Below are positions 17,227 through 26,650 of a stretch of 64,000 bases of DNA, piece by piece. Within the stretch, counting starts at the first letter, position 1. Each line of letters opens with the position of its first letter. The DNA is from Solimonas sp. K1W22B-7 (GTDB lineage: Bacteria > Pseudomonadota > Gammaproteobacteria > Nevskiales > Nevskiaceae). The position numbers and the translations under genes are program-made. The notes under the pieces were generated by a model. The model ran no database searches and was not told where the DNA came from. It saw nothing but the letters and a program-made list of their open reading frames with translations. The stretch is taken from the NCBI RefSeq assembly GCF_003428335.1, contig NZ_CP031704.1:806001-870000 (forward strand), in the 5' to 3' direction.

Positions 17227-19916
17227 AACAAGCCCATCTGCCTTGCCGCATTGATCGCCTGCAAACGGCTCGCCACCGCCAGCTTCGAGTAGATGTTCTT
17301 CAGGTGGAATTTCACCGTGTTCTCGGACACGAAGATGCGGCGGGCCATTTCCTTGTTGGAGACGCCGTTGGCCAGGTACACCAGGATCTGCCGCTCGCGG
17401 TCGGTCAGGGGTTCCAGGGGCTGGAAGCCGACGTCGGCGTGGGGGCGGGCGTTGACTTCGGCGTGGTGGCCGGCGGCTTCGAGCAGGCGGGTGACGAAGG
17501 CGCGCAGGCTGCCGTTCTCGGGGTTGCCGTCGCCGGCCAGGGCGGTGTGTTCGTCGCGCAGCAGCGGCAGGATCTTTTCGCCCTCGTCGAGGAACAGGCG
17601 CACGAAGCCGCCGGGCGCGGCCAGCTGCAGCGCGCGGTGCAGGCTGCGGTGGGCGTGGTTGTCGTTGCCGTGGGCGCGCTGTGCCAGGGCGTCGAGCACC
17701 AGCAGCTTGATCTGGCGGTAGCTGCGGCCCTGGCGCTGCGCCACGCCCAGTTCGGCGGCGAGCTGGGTCAGGGCGACGTCGGTCTGGCCGCTGTGCAGGG
17801 CGACACGGATGGCGCCGATGGCGTCGCCCTCGGTGGCCTCGGTGTAGATCATCCAGCCTTCGGGCAGGGCGAATTCGGGCTGGCGCGGAATGCGGCTGGC
17901 GATGACCTGGGCGCGATCGATCTCGCCATCCAGCAGCAGGCGGCGCACGCGCTCCCAGCTGATGATGCGCATCAGGCGCGGCCAGCCGGCGGTGTGGGCG
18001 ATCTGCTCGGCCTCGGCGAGGATTTCCTCGGTGCGGTTGCTGCGGCCGCGGGCGTCGTGGATGCGCGCCATGGCGATGTAGCCGGGCACCATGAAGTCCA
18101 GCAGCACGCCGTCGCAGATGACGTCGTGGAACTGCGTGAACATCGACTCCGCGGTGTCGAGGTCGTTGTTCTCGTACAGCGCGCTGATGTAGCAGGACAC
18201 CAGCGAGGCGGTGGCGAAGGGCTTTTCCAGGTCCAGGTGATGCTCGGCCAGGCCGCTGCGGTAACGCGCCAGCGCTTCGCCGAGGCGGCCCTGCATCACC
18301 AGGTTCATGCCGGTGACGGCGACGGTGTAGCCGCCGCTGAAGGCGGCGGCGCCGCGCTCGCCGTAGCTGCGCGCCAGGTTGAGGTGCTCGCGCGCGCTGT
18401 CGAAGTCGCCGGCGCAGAGCGCACGGTAGCCCTTGACGTTGGCGGCGGCGCCGAGCTCGAAGGCGCGGAAGCCGACCGGCTGCTGGCCCTGGATGTCCAT
18501 GCGGTCGACCAGCTCGAAGGCCTGCGGCATGTCGTCCAGCACCAGGGCCAGCATCGAGCGCACCACGTCGGTGTCGGGGCCGGCGCCGGGCAGGTCGGCC
18601 AGCGTGGTGAGGATGGGGCGCAGCTTGTGGTGGCGGCGCAGGAAGATCAGCGCCCAGGCGATCTTGATCGCCAGGTCGGGCCGCCGCGCGATCTCGTCCA
18701 GCGGCAGGTTGTCGGACCAGCGCTCCATGGTCACCAGGTTGGCGTCGGCGATCAGGCGATCGGCCCAGACGTTCATGATGTCGGTGGCGAAGCCGTAGTT
18801 GCGCGCGGCGATGGCGTGGTGCAGCGCGTCCTCGTGCATGCCGTGGGCGTGGAACCAGTCGGCGGCGCGCTGGTGCACTTCCAGCAGGGCCTCGGGCTCT
18901 TCGCTGCGCACCTGCTCGGCCAGGAAGGACGAGAACAGGGTGTGGTATTTGAACCAGCACAGGTCCGAGTCGAGGCTGCGCAGGAACAGGCCGGAGCGCT
19001 CCAGGAACAGCAGGATGCTCTGCGAGTCCTGCCAGCCGGTGATGTGGTCGCAGAGGCCGGCGGAGAGGCGCGTCAGCACCGAGCTGCGGCGCAGGAATTC
19101 CTGAACGCGCGGGGTCTGCAGGGTCAGCACGTTGTCGGCCAGGTACTCGGCCAGCTCGCGCGGCTTGTAGCCCGACAGCCCGGTCAGGGCGCGGCGGACC
19201 GCGGGGCTGGCCAGGGACAGGCGGAACAGCTGCAGCGCCGCCGGCCAGCCCTCGGTCTGGCGGTAGATCGCGTCCAGCTCCTGCGGGTTGATGCCCAGGT
19301 CACGCGCCTGCGAGAAGAACTGCTGGGCCTCGACGTGGGTGAAGCGCAGGTCGTCGGCGCGCAGCACCAGGGCCTGGTTGTTGACCATCAGCCGCGCCAG
19401 GCCGATCTCGGGCAGGGCGCGCGAGCCGATGAACAGGGTGACGTTCTCGGGGATGCGCTCCAGCAGGTCGCGGAAGGCGGTGAGCACGCCGCGGTTGTTG
19501 AGCATCTGGAATTCGTCGAAGAACAGGCGCACCGGCCGGTCCAGCTGCACCAGCTGCGTCGCCAGCAGGTCGGACAGGCGGCGGCGTGTGCCGGGCGGCG
19601 CGGCGGTGGCGGCGTCCTGGCTGCCCAGGCCGTCGACCAGGGCCTGCATGTGGACGGTGAAGCGGCGCATGTCGTTGTCGGCTTCGTCGAAGCTGAGCCA
19701 GCCGGTCAGCGCGCCCTGCTGCTCGGCCAGGGTCTTGGCCTGTTGCAGCAGCGTGGACTTGCCGTGCCCGGCCGGGGCCTGCACCACCACCACGCCGTAG
19801 CCGGGCTGGCGGAACAGGCGCCCAAGCAACTCCTGGCGATGGATGGCGCCGGGATACGAGGGTGGGGCGAAGAACTTGTGGGTGAAGACTTCGGCCGGGG
19901 GCGTGACAGCGTCCAT
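17223..19916 (-). CDS. LuxR-family MalT-type (LAL) transcriptional regulator
   Basis: The 897-residue protein has the MalT layout. A P-loop NTPase domain has Walker A QAPAGHGKST at about 46-55 and a Walker B-like RLFFDEFQM near 130. A long TPR-like helical middle follows, and a C-terminal LuxR helix-turn-helix begins LTDRERQILVYLANGVSNKE and ends before QMGLL. Such regulators bind a small inducer and ATP and activate promoters. It lies between the carboxylase cluster and the DUF1329/DUF1302/oxygenase genes and is the natural activator candidate for them. Its stop codon lies inside a REP-like element. Confidence 0.92.
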   Translation of the reverse strand: MDAVTPPAEVFTHKFFAPPSYPGAIHRQELLGRLFRQPGYGVVVVQAPAGHGKSTLLQQAKTLAEQQGALTGWLSFDEADNDMRRFTVHMQALVDGLGSQDAATAAPPGTRRRLSDLLATQLVQLDRPVRLFFDEFQMLNNRGVLTAFRDLLERIPENVTLFIGSRALPEIGLARLMVNNQALVLRADDLRFTHVEAQQFFSQARDLGINPQELDAIYRQTEGWPAALQLFRLSLASPAVRRALTGLSGYKPRELAEYLADNVLTLQTPRVQEFLRRSSVLTRLSAGLCDHITGWQDSQSILLFLERSGLFLRSLDSDLCWFKYHTLFSSFLAEQVRSEEPEALLEVHQRAADWFHAHGMHEDALHHAIAARNYGFATDIMNVWADRLIADANLVTMERWSDNLPLDEIARRPDLAIKIAWALIFLRRHHKLRPILTTLADLPGAGPDTDVVRSMLALVLDDMPQAFELVDRMDIQGQQPVGFRAFELGAAANVKGYRALCAGDFDSAREHLNLARSYGERGAAAFSGGYTVAVTGMNLVMQGRLGEALARYRSGLAEHHLDLEKPFATASLVSCYISALYENNDLDTAESMFTQFHDVICDGVLLDFMVPGYIAMARIHDARGRSNRTEEILAEAEQIAHTAGWPRLMRIISWERVRRLLLDGEIDRAQVIASRIPRQPEFALPEGWMIYTEATEGDAIGAIRVALHSGQTDVALTQLAAELGVAQRQGRSYRQIKLLVLDALAQRAHGNDNHAHRSLHRALQLAAPGGFVRLFLDEGEKILPLLRDEHTALAGDGNPENGSLRAFVTRLLEAAGHHAEVNARPHADVGFQPLEPLTDRERQILVYLANGVSNKEMARRIFVSENTVKFHLKNIYSKLAVASRLQAINAARQMGLL

Positions 19917-19956
19917 GTCGCCGTTCTGTGCGGATTCGGGGCAGGGCGACTATAGC

Positions 19957-20034
19957 GTAGGTTGGGGTGAGCGGAGCGATGCCCAACGTCGAAGGGCGGG
20001 GATGTTGGGCATCGCTTCGCTCACCCCAACCTAC
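19957..20034. repeat. REP-like palindrome GTAGGTTGGGGTGAGC
   Basis: Arms 19957-19987 and 20004-20034 are 31 bp with a single mismatch. Form and ends resemble the elements at 3248-3327 and 16970-17042. It lies between the LuxR gene start and the DUF1329 gene end. Confidence 0.92.
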
Positions 20035-20120
20035 GGCAAGCGAGCGGCGCGGCACTGCACAAAAAAATAGGGGCGCGACTCGCGTCGCGCCCCAGGTGCC
20101 AGAGTGGTTCCTTCCGGCTT

Positions 20121-21479
20121 TTAGCGGGTGCCCTTGCTGCGCAGTGCGTCCGGCGTGTAGTCGGCGGCGCTGCGAGTGACCGGCTTGTAGATGGTGGTTT
20201 CCTCGTTGAACAGCTGCATGGCGACGTAGCGGCCCGACTGCAGGTCGTGATGCACCTCGGCGCCGGGGCCGAGGAACGGCACGTCGTAGTACTGGATGCG
20301 GTGCATCTCATCCACGCGCCACAGCTGGTCGCGGTTGTCGTACTTGTCGGCCACCAGCACGGTCCAGCTGTCCTCGTCGAGGAACATCGTGCGGCGCTTG
20401 TAGACGTGCGAGGTGCCGGACTTCAGCGTCGCTTCCACCACCCAGACACGGTGCAGCTCGTAGCGCGCGTGGTCGCCGTTGAGATGGCCGGGCTTGAGGA
20501 TGTCCTTGAGCCTGAGCGGCGGGCTGTTGAGCTTGTAGCCGTTGTACGGAACGTACATCTCCTTCTTGCCCAGCAGCTTCCACTCGTAGCGGTCGGTGGC
20601 GCCGTTGAACATGTTGAAGTCGTCGTTGGTACGCAGGCCGTCGGAGGCGGTGCCCGGGTTGTCGTAGGCCACGCTCGGCGCCAGGCGCACGCGGCGCTGG
20701 CCCGGGCTGTAGGTCCAGGCCTTGCGCGGCTGGGCCACCTGGTCGGCGTACTCGTGCACCAGCAGGATGGAGCCCGACAGGCGCGGCGGGTCCTTGACGA
20801 TCTGCAGGAAGTAGAACAGCAGGTTGCCTTCGCGCTGCGCGCCGGTCTTCTTCTGGTTGCCGTAGGAGAAGTCGTACTCGTAGTCGAAGCGCACCAGGTT
20901 GTAGTCGCCGCTCTGCGTCACCGGTGCCTGGGCCCAGGAGGTGGCGTAGGAATCACCCTTGTAGATCGTCAGGTGGTTCCAGATCGCCTCCAGTCCGTTC
21001 TTCGGAATCGGGAAGGGCGTGCCGTCGGTGCTGCCGGTGAAGCCGTTGCCGCCGCTGACCAGGTTGTCCTTGGTGGCGTTGGCGATGGACTCCTTGTACC
21101 AGCCCTCCGGATAGCCGGCGCTGCGCCGCGTCGGGTAGACCACCATCTTCCAGTCGGCGTAGCGCTTGAGCAGCGCCATCTGGCCGACCGAGAGGTTTTC
21201 CTTGTACTGGTCGGCATTGGCGGCGGTGATGGTGAACAGCGGCTTGTCGCCGGCGTAGGGGTCGGGGTAGTGGCCGCCGGCCTTGAAGCCGGCCACCGGC
21301 TTGACCAGGCCGCCGTCCCAGGCGGGGATGGTGCCGGCCTTGTTGCCGGCCTTCTCGGCACCGATCGGCGTCAGGGTCTTGCCCAGTGCGGCGGCTTCGT
21401 CGGCGGAGACCGCGGCCTGCGCGGCGCCGGCAAGAAAGGCGAGAGACAGCAGGCTCGTCTTGAGCATCGTGTATTTCAT
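20121..21479 (-). CDS. DUF1329 family protein with signal peptide
   Basis: The ATG at 21479 follows AAAGGAGAATCC and gives 452 residues starting with a signal peptide (MKYTMLKTSLLSLAFLAGAA). DUF1329 proteins are periplasmic or outer-membrane-associated, resemble LolA/LolB-type folds, and are commonly paired with DUF1302 proteins in steroid, terpene and aromatic degradation clusters. Family features seen are YPTRRSAGYPEGWY, the DPPRLSGSILLVHEYADQ stretch and RRTMFLDEDSWTVLVADKYD. It follows the DUF1302 gene by 22 bases in one operon. The likely role is uptake or envelope passage of a hydrophobic substrate. Confidence 0.9.
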   Translation of the reverse strand: MKYTMLKTSLLSLAFLAGAAQAAVSADEAAALGKTLTPIGAEKAGNKAGTIPAWDGGLVKPVAGFKAGGHYPDPYAGDKPLFTITAANADQYKENLSVGQMALLKRYADWKMVVYPTRRSAGYPEGWYKESIANATKDNLVSGGNGFTGSTDGTPFPIPKNGLEAIWNHLTIYKGDSYATSWAQAPVTQSGDYNLVRFDYEYDFSYGNQKKTGAQREGNLLFYFLQIVKDPPRLSGSILLVHEYADQVAQPRKAWTYSPGQRRVRLAPSVAYDNPGTASDGLRTNDDFNMFNGATDRYEWKLLGKKEMYVPYNGYKLNSPPLRLKDILKPGHLNGDHARYELHRVWVVEATLKSGTSHVYKRRTMFLDEDSWTVLVADKYDNRDQLWRVDEMHRIQYYDVPFLGPGAEVHHDLQSGRYVAMQLFNEETTIYKPVTRSAADYTPDALRSKGTR

Positions 21480-21501
21480 TGGATTCTCCTTTGGGTCCCG
21501 T

Positions 21502-23478
21502 TCAGAACGCATACGAGACGCTGAGGGCAAGGAAGTCGCGGTCCTTGTTCGGGTTGGCGCTGGTGGCGTAGTCGAGGGGCTGGGCCGCCGAGCCGGGGAT
21601 GGTGTTGCCGGGGCCCAGGGAGCTGCCCGGGGAGACCGGCACCTGCGCGCCGCCGGGGCCGAAGGGCTGCGTGCCGCTCGCGTCGGTGCCGCTGTAGGTG
21701 CGCCCGCCGAAGAACGTGGTGTAGCCGATGTCGGCCTGCCAGCGCTGCAGGTAGTTGAAGGCCACGCCCAGGGTGACGGCCTTGGTGTCCTGGTTGAAGT
21801 TGGGGCCTACGCCGTTGACGTCATGACCCAGCACCAGTCGCGGCGAGACGCCGACCGCACCGATCAGGTTCTCGAAGTCCATGCGGCTGACGACCCGGTA
21901 GCCCCAGGAACTGTCGGTGGCATAACCCTCGCTCTGGCAGGAGTTGTTGGAGACGACGTAGGCTGTGGGAGCCGGGATGGGGGGATTGAGGAAGCCACAG
22001 GCCGGCAGGCCGGCACCGGGGCCGTTGAAGCGCAGGTTGTCGGGCAGCGCCAGATGGTTGTAGCCGACCTCGGCCAGCAGCGTGAACTGCTCCGCGGCCC
22101 AGGTCGGACCGAAGGCCTTGGTGAAGGTGGTCTGCACCTGGTGCATCTCGACCTCGCGGTAGCCGCGGATCTCGGTGCCCAGGGGGAGTGCCGCGGCAGG
22201 GAACGGATTGATGCTGTTGGGCACGCCGAGCGCCGTCAGCAGGATCTCGGTGCCGCCGAGCTGCACCGGCTGTTCGGGACGGTAGGAGTACTCGCCCTGG
22301 ATGGCGACGCCGAAGGGGCCGTCGGTGTTGAAGCTGAGGCCGAACAGCTCGATGTTCTCCGGGTACTCGGTGAAGTAGGTGGCGCGGCAACCGGCCACCG
22401 CGCTGGTCGAGCAGGTGTCCGTGGTGCTGACGTTCGCCAGATGCGTGGCGCCGCCGCGCACCGCCGAGATGAGCGGCGTACGGCTGTGATAGTTCAGGTA
22501 GTACAGCCCGAACTCGGTGCCGGCCGCGGCCTCGGCGTAGTAACGCAGCGCGATGCCGAACTGTTTCTCGGCGTCATCGGCGTTGCGCGTGCGCTCGCGC
22601 GGCACCACGACGTGGGCGGAGCCGTCGGTGGGCGGCCGCGTGATGTGGTTGTCGTCCTCGCGGCGGCCGAAGCCGGTGACGGCACGATCGCCGTCGTCGG
22701 AGACGATGTCGGAGGTGGAGAAGAAGCTGCCGCGCGGATCGATCTCGGTCTTGTCCCAGCTGGTCATCCAGACGCCCTCGATGCCGAGGCTGTCGGTGAT
22801 CTGGAAGGACGACCACAGCATGGGCAGCGGCAGCAGCGCTTCCTTCAGCTCGGCACCCGGCGTGCGGATCTTGGCGACGTCGATCGGGTTGATCGAGTTG
22901 ATGCCGTTGCCGATGAAGGTGCTTTCGCCCCAGCTCACAACCTGTCGGCCGAAGCGTGCCGACAGCTTGCGGCCGGCGACGTCGAAGTTGCCGTAGACGA
23001 ACAGGTCGAGCAGGTCGAGCTCGGATTCCAGGCGATCGCGGCCGCGCTCACCCAGTTCGTATTCGTTGGCCTTGCGGTCGGCCACTGCCGCGCCATTGGC
23101 GGCGAAGCGGTCTTCGCGGTCCTCGGCGTCGGCGGCGACCTGGTCGTAGAAGTAGTTGACGCGGGCGAAGATGCCGTAGTCGTGCCACTTCAGTTCGAGG
23201 TCATGCGTGGCCTTGGCGACCGCCGAGACGACATCGCCCTTCTCGAAGGCGAGGTTGCCGTCGTCGTCGTTGACGGAGCGGGCGCTGCCGCCGTTGCTGA
23301 TGCCGACCAGGGCGTCGTCGCGGTCTTCCATGCGCATGGTGGCGCCGAGGGAGACCGTGGTGTCGAAACTGCCCTGGATGTCACCGTATTCGAACTTCAG
23401 CGCCGAGGCCATGATCGGCACGGTCAGCAGCGCTCCGCCCGCGCCGAGGCGCAGGATCACTTTTACACTCGATTTCAT
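21502..23478 (-). CDS. DUF1302 family outer membrane protein
   Basis: The ATG at 23478 follows GAGGAGAAAACG and gives 658 residues with a signal peptide. The mature part begins with beta-strand repeats; the family sequence LVGISNGGSARSVNDDDGNL and the ending FLALSVSYAF, with a terminal Phe, mark an outer-membrane beta-barrel. DUF1302 proteins are putative porin-like uptake proteins for hydrophobic compounds. It is the first gene of a two-gene operon with DUF1329, divergent from the carotenoid-type oxygenase. A related DUF1302 gene lies at 49518-51353 beside a lipase. Confidence 0.9.
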   Translation of the reverse strand: MKSSVKVILRLGAGGALLTVPIMASALKFEYGDIQGSFDTTVSLGATMRMEDRDDALVGISNGGSARSVNDDDGNLAFEKGDVVSAVAKATHDLELKWHDYGIFARVNYFYDQVAADAEDREDRFAANGAAVADRKANEYELGERGRDRLESELDLLDLFVYGNFDVAGRKLSARFGRQVVSWGESTFIGNGINSINPIDVAKIRTPGAELKEALLPLPMLWSSFQITDSLGIEGVWMTSWDKTEIDPRGSFFSTSDIVSDDGDRAVTGFGRREDDNHITRPPTDGSAHVVVPRERTRNADDAEKQFGIALRYYAEAAAGTEFGLYYLNYHSRTPLISAVRGGATHLANVSTTDTCSTSAVAGCRATYFTEYPENIELFGLSFNTDGPFGVAIQGEYSYRPEQPVQLGGTEILLTALGVPNSINPFPAAALPLGTEIRGYREVEMHQVQTTFTKAFGPTWAAEQFTLLAEVGYNHLALPDNLRFNGPGAGLPACGFLNPPIPAPTAYVVSNNSCQSEGYATDSSWGYRVVSRMDFENLIGAVGVSPRLVLGHDVNGVGPNFNQDTKAVTLGVAFNYLQRWQADIGYTTFFGGRTYSGTDASGTQPFGPGGAQVPVSPGSSLGPGNTIPGSAAQPLDYATSANPNKDRDFLALSVSYAF

Positions 23479-23958
23479 CGTTTTCTCCTCTAGTGGCACC
23501 AAAGTGCCCGGCCCTCGCACAGGCCGGACGCAAACCTTCGTGGGGGTCTTGCGTCATGCGGCAGTCTCTACCGTTGCCGGTGGGACTGCTCTTTCGTGAA
23601 AATCGGTTCGAGTCCGGTCAAGGTACAAGACCTCGACGGCTTGCGCCAGTGACTCGGTCCGGGTGCGGTTCATGCCGCGACCCGCGGCCACCGGGCCGCA
23701 ACGGCCTGCAACACCCGGGTCACGATGCGCCGGCACGTGGCGGCGAGGCCGCCCGGCCGGTTCGCATCGCGCCCGATGGCGGATCCATTCCGCAACATCG
23801 CAGCTCCTTTCTCGCACTGGGAGAGGCCTCTGCCGGGCCACTGACCGTAGAGCCAGCATACGCTTGCATAAAAAAACCTACAACCTTAGATTGGCCCCAA
23901 CGATCGGCCGCCCCGCGGCGGCGCCGTTTCCGCATCGACGCGGACCGGAGGAACAGCC
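23479..23958. other. Divergent regulatory region between DUF1302 and oxygenase operons
   Basis: These 480 bases separate two divergent operons. I see no supported gene. The right part is locally AT-rich around 23861-23890 and holds a candidate sigma-70 promoter for the oxygenase operon. A binding site of the nearby MalT-type regulator would be expected here but I cannot define it. Confidence 0.5.
23864..23891 (+). promoter_or_regulatory. Candidate sigma-70 promoter for the oxygenase operon
   Basis: TTGCAT (23864-23869) and TTAGAT (23886-23891) are separated by 16 bases within an A-rich stretch, about 65 bases before the oxygenase ATG. The match to TTGACA/TATAAT is moderate and no other support is visible. 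Confidence 0.3.
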
Positions 23959-25398
23959 ATGGACCCCACTGTCGCCGCGCCCGGCAACCCCAACGACCTG
24001 AATCCCTACCTGCAGGGGCTCTACGCGCCGGTGGCGCGCGAAGAGACCGTGCTGCAGTGCGACATCCAGGGTGAGTTGCCGCGCGAGCTCTGGGGCGCCT
24101 ACGTGCGCAACGGCCCCAACCCGGCGCGCGCGCCGCAGGAGCTGCATCACTGGTTCGACGGCGACGGCATGCTGCACGGCGTGTGGTTCGAGGACGGCCG
24201 CGCCAGCTACCGCAGCCGCTACGTGCGCTCCAGCGACTTCGAGGCCGACCTCGCCGGTGGCTGCGGCGCCGGCGGCGTGATGCTGCCGGCGCATCGCGAG
24301 CGCGGCGACAAGGTCTACAAGGACACCGCCAATACCGACGTCCTGCTGCACGGCGGCAGCCTGCTGGCGCTGTGGTACATCGGCGGCACGCCGGTGCGCG
24401 TGGATGCGCGCACGCTGCAGACGCTGCGCCAGGAGACCTTCGGCCGCCGCCTGCCGCGCCATGTCTCGGCGCACTCCAAGGTCGATCCGCTGACCGGTGA
24501 GTTCGTGTTCTTCGACTACGCGCTGTACGAGCCCTGGATGTCCTTCGGCGTGGTGGACCGCGACAACCGGCTGCTGCATTTCGACAGGGTGGAACTGCCC
24601 GGCCCGCGCCTGCCGCACGACATGGGGCTGACCGAGAATCATCTGATCCTGCATGACCTGCCGGTGGTGATGAGCGAGCAGGGCCTGAAGCGCGGGCAGT
24701 GGTCCATCGAGCAGCGTCGCGACCAGCCGACGCGCTTCGGCGTGGTGCCGCGGCGCGGGCCCGGCAGCCAGGTGCGCTGGTTCGAGACCGACCCCTGCTA
24801 CGTCTACCACGTGATCAATGCCTGGGAGGAGGGCGACGAGGTGGTGATGCAGGCCTGCCGCATGGTGCCCAACGGCATGACGCCGAACCGGCAGTACGGC
24901 CCGTATGCGCCGATGGTGGCGGTGCTGGCCCTGCATGCGGTGCCCTGGGAATGGCGCATGAACCTGAAGACCGGCGCGCTGCGCCAGCGCCAGCTCGACG
25001 ATCGCATCGGCGAGTTTCCGGTGGTCAACCTCGACCGCACCGGCCGGCGCACGCGCTACGGCTATGTCATGGCGATCGACACTGCCACCGACATGCAGCG
25101 CTTCGACGGCATCCACAAGTACGACTTCGAAACCGGCGGTTGCGAGACCTGGCGTTACGCGAAGGGCTGGTGCGGCTCCGAGGCGGCGTTCGCGCCGCGC
25201 ATCGGCGCCGTGGAAGAAGACGACGGCTGGCTGACGGTGTTCGTCACCGAGGCGGCCAGCGGGCGCAGCGAGGTGCAGGTGCTGGATGCGCGCGACATCG
25301 CCCGCGGCCCGGTCGCCACGGTGCAACTGCCCTGCCGCGTGCCGGCCGGCTTCCATGCGACCTGGGCGCGCGGCGACCAGGTGAGGGCGGCGGCGTGA
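23959..25398 (+). CDS. Carotenoid-cleavage-type oxygenase (lignostilbene dioxygenase family)
   Basis: GGAGGAACAGCC precedes the ATG. The 479-residue protein has the family opening (YVRNGPNP at 48-55, HHWFDGDGMLHG at 63-74) and the four iron-binding histidines: His172 (SAHSKVD), His220 (LPHDMGLTENH), His284 (YVYHVINAW) and His466 (GFHATW). Enzymes of this family cleave a carbon-carbon double bond of carotenoids, stilbenes or phenylpropenes with O2, giving aldehydes or ketones. In this cluster the product could be a ketone that feeds the ATP-dependent carboxylase. The end overlaps the thiolase start (GTGA), so the two are co-translated. Confidence 0.92.
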   Translation: MDPTVAAPGNPNDLNPYLQGLYAPVAREETVLQCDIQGELPRELWGAYVRNGPNPARAPQELHHWFDGDGMLHGVWFEDGRASYRSRYVRSSDFEADLAGGCGAGGVMLPAHRERGDKVYKDTANTDVLLHGGSLLALWYIGGTPVRVDARTLQTLRQETFGRRLPRHVSAHSKVDPLTGEFVFFDYALYEPWMSFGVVDRDNRLLHFDRVELPGPRLPHDMGLTENHLILHDLPVVMSEQGLKRGQWSIEQRRDQPTRFGVVPRRGPGSQVRWFETDPCYVYHVINAWEEGDEVVMQACRMVPNGMTPNRQYGPYAPMVAVLALHAVPWEWRMNLKTGALRQRQLDDRIGEFPVVNLDRTGRRTRYGYVMAIDTATDMQRFDGIHKYDFETGGCETWRYAKGWCGSEAAFAPRIGAVEEDDGWLTVFVTEAASGRSEVQVLDARDIARGPVATVQLPCRVPAGFHATWARGDQVRAAA

Positions 25399-26615
25399 AG
25401 CCCCAGGTCTGCATCCTCGGCGGCCACCAGACCGATTTCGCGCGCGTCTGGTCGCGCGAGGGCCAGGACATTTCCGACATGGTGCGCGAGGCCACGCGCG
25501 CCGCGCTGGAGGATGCCGGCGTGGATGCGGCGCAGGTGGAGTCGATCCATGTCGGCAACGCCTTCGGCGAACTGCAGCGCCAGCAGGGCCATCTCGGTTC
25601 GATGGTGGCGCAGGTGGTGCCGGAGCTGTGGGGCCGGCCGGCGATGCGCCACGAAGGCGCCTGCGCCTCGGGCTCGCTGGCGATCCTGACGGCCATGGCC
25701 GAGATCGAGGCGGGGCGCTACGACTGTGTGCTGGTGCTGGGCGTGGAGGAGCAGAAGAACCTGCCCGGCGACGAGGCCTCGCGCATCCAGAACTCCGCCG
25801 CCTGGCAGGGCCGCGAAAATATCGACTGCCGCTTCATGTGGCCGGCGGTGTTCGGGCGGCTGGCGCAGGAATACGACGAGCGCCATGGCCTGGACCGGCG
25901 TCATCTCAATGCCATTGCCGAACTCAACTACGCCAACGCGCGGCGCAATCCGCGTGCGCAGACACGGCGCTGGCAGTTCGGCCCCGGGGCCTTCAGCGAG
26001 GACGATGAAAAGAACCCGGTGATCGAGCCCGGCGTGCGACGCCAGGACTGCGCGCAGATCACCGACGGCGCCTGCGCGGTGCTGCTGGCCTCGCCGCGGC
26101 GTGCCGCGGAGCTGGGCCTGGACGCGGAGCGCCTGCCGCGCATCCTCGGCTGGGGCCATCGCAATGCCGGCCTGCGCCTGCTCGACAAGCTGGAGCGCAG
26201 CCGCGGGCAGGACTACGTCTTCCCGGAAGTGCGCGCCACCATCCAGGACGCTTTCCGCCGCGCCGGCCTGCCGGGCGTGGACGCGCTGGACGGCATCGAG
26301 ACGCACGACTGCTTCACCAGCACCGAGTACATGGCGATCGACCACTACGGCCTGACCCCGCCGGGGCAGGGCTGGCGCGCGGTGGAGGACGGCAGCATCG
26401 CGCCCGGCGGGCGCTGCCCGGTCAACATGTCCGGCGGCCTGATCGGCGGCGGCCATCCGGTGGGTGCCACCGGCGTGCGCATGCTGCTGGATGCGGCGCG
26501 GCAGGTGACGGGCGTTGCCGGCGGCATGCAGATCGACGGCGCGCAGCGCATCGGCACGCTCAACATCGGCGGTTCCTGCGCCACCGTCGCCAGCTTCGTC
26601 GTCGGCAGGGCTTGA
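25395..26615 (+). CDS. SCP2-type thiolase
   Basis: A GTG start at 25395 overlaps the oxygenase stop by four bases. The 406-residue protein has the nucleophilic cysteine in GACASGS (Cys90), the SCP2-thiolase signature HDCF (304-307), GGHPVGATG with His354, and a C-terminal GGSCA (Cys395). It should cleave a beta-ketoacyl-CoA with CoA. This is the step expected after carboxylation and CoA activation of a ketone, so it links the oxygenase operon to the carboxylase/ligase operon. Confidence 0.9.
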   Translation: MKPQVCILGGHQTDFARVWSREGQDISDMVREATRAALEDAGVDAAQVESIHVGNAFGELQRQQGHLGSMVAQVVPELWGRPAMRHEGACASGSLAILTAMAEIEAGRYDCVLVLGVEEQKNLPGDEASRIQNSAAWQGRENIDCRFMWPAVFGRLAQEYDERHGLDRRHLNAIAELNYANARRNPRAQTRRWQFGPGAFSEDDEKNPVIEPGVRRQDCAQITDGACAVLLASPRRAAELGLDAERLPRILGWGHRNAGLRLLDKLERSRGQDYVFPEVRATIQDAFRRAGLPGVDALDGIETHDCFTSTEYMAIDHYGLTPPGQGWRAVEDGSIAPGGRCPVNMSGGLIGGGHPVGATGVRMLLDAARQVTGVAGGMQIDGAQRIGTLNIGGSCATVASFVVGRA

Positions 26616-26650
26616 CCGTCACGGGGCGCGCGATCAGAGTGCCGCGCCCC

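Noticed and set aside
17304-19955. Plus-strand open frame of about 880 codons opposite the LuxR regulator
   Set aside because: It is the antisense shadow of a clear MalT-type gene and is rich in Val, Gly, Gln and His without motifs.
23600-23630. tRNA-like T-arm (GGTTCGAGTCC) in the region before the oxygenase gene
   Set aside because: No matching acceptor stem, D-arm or anticodon arm lies at the right distance upstream.
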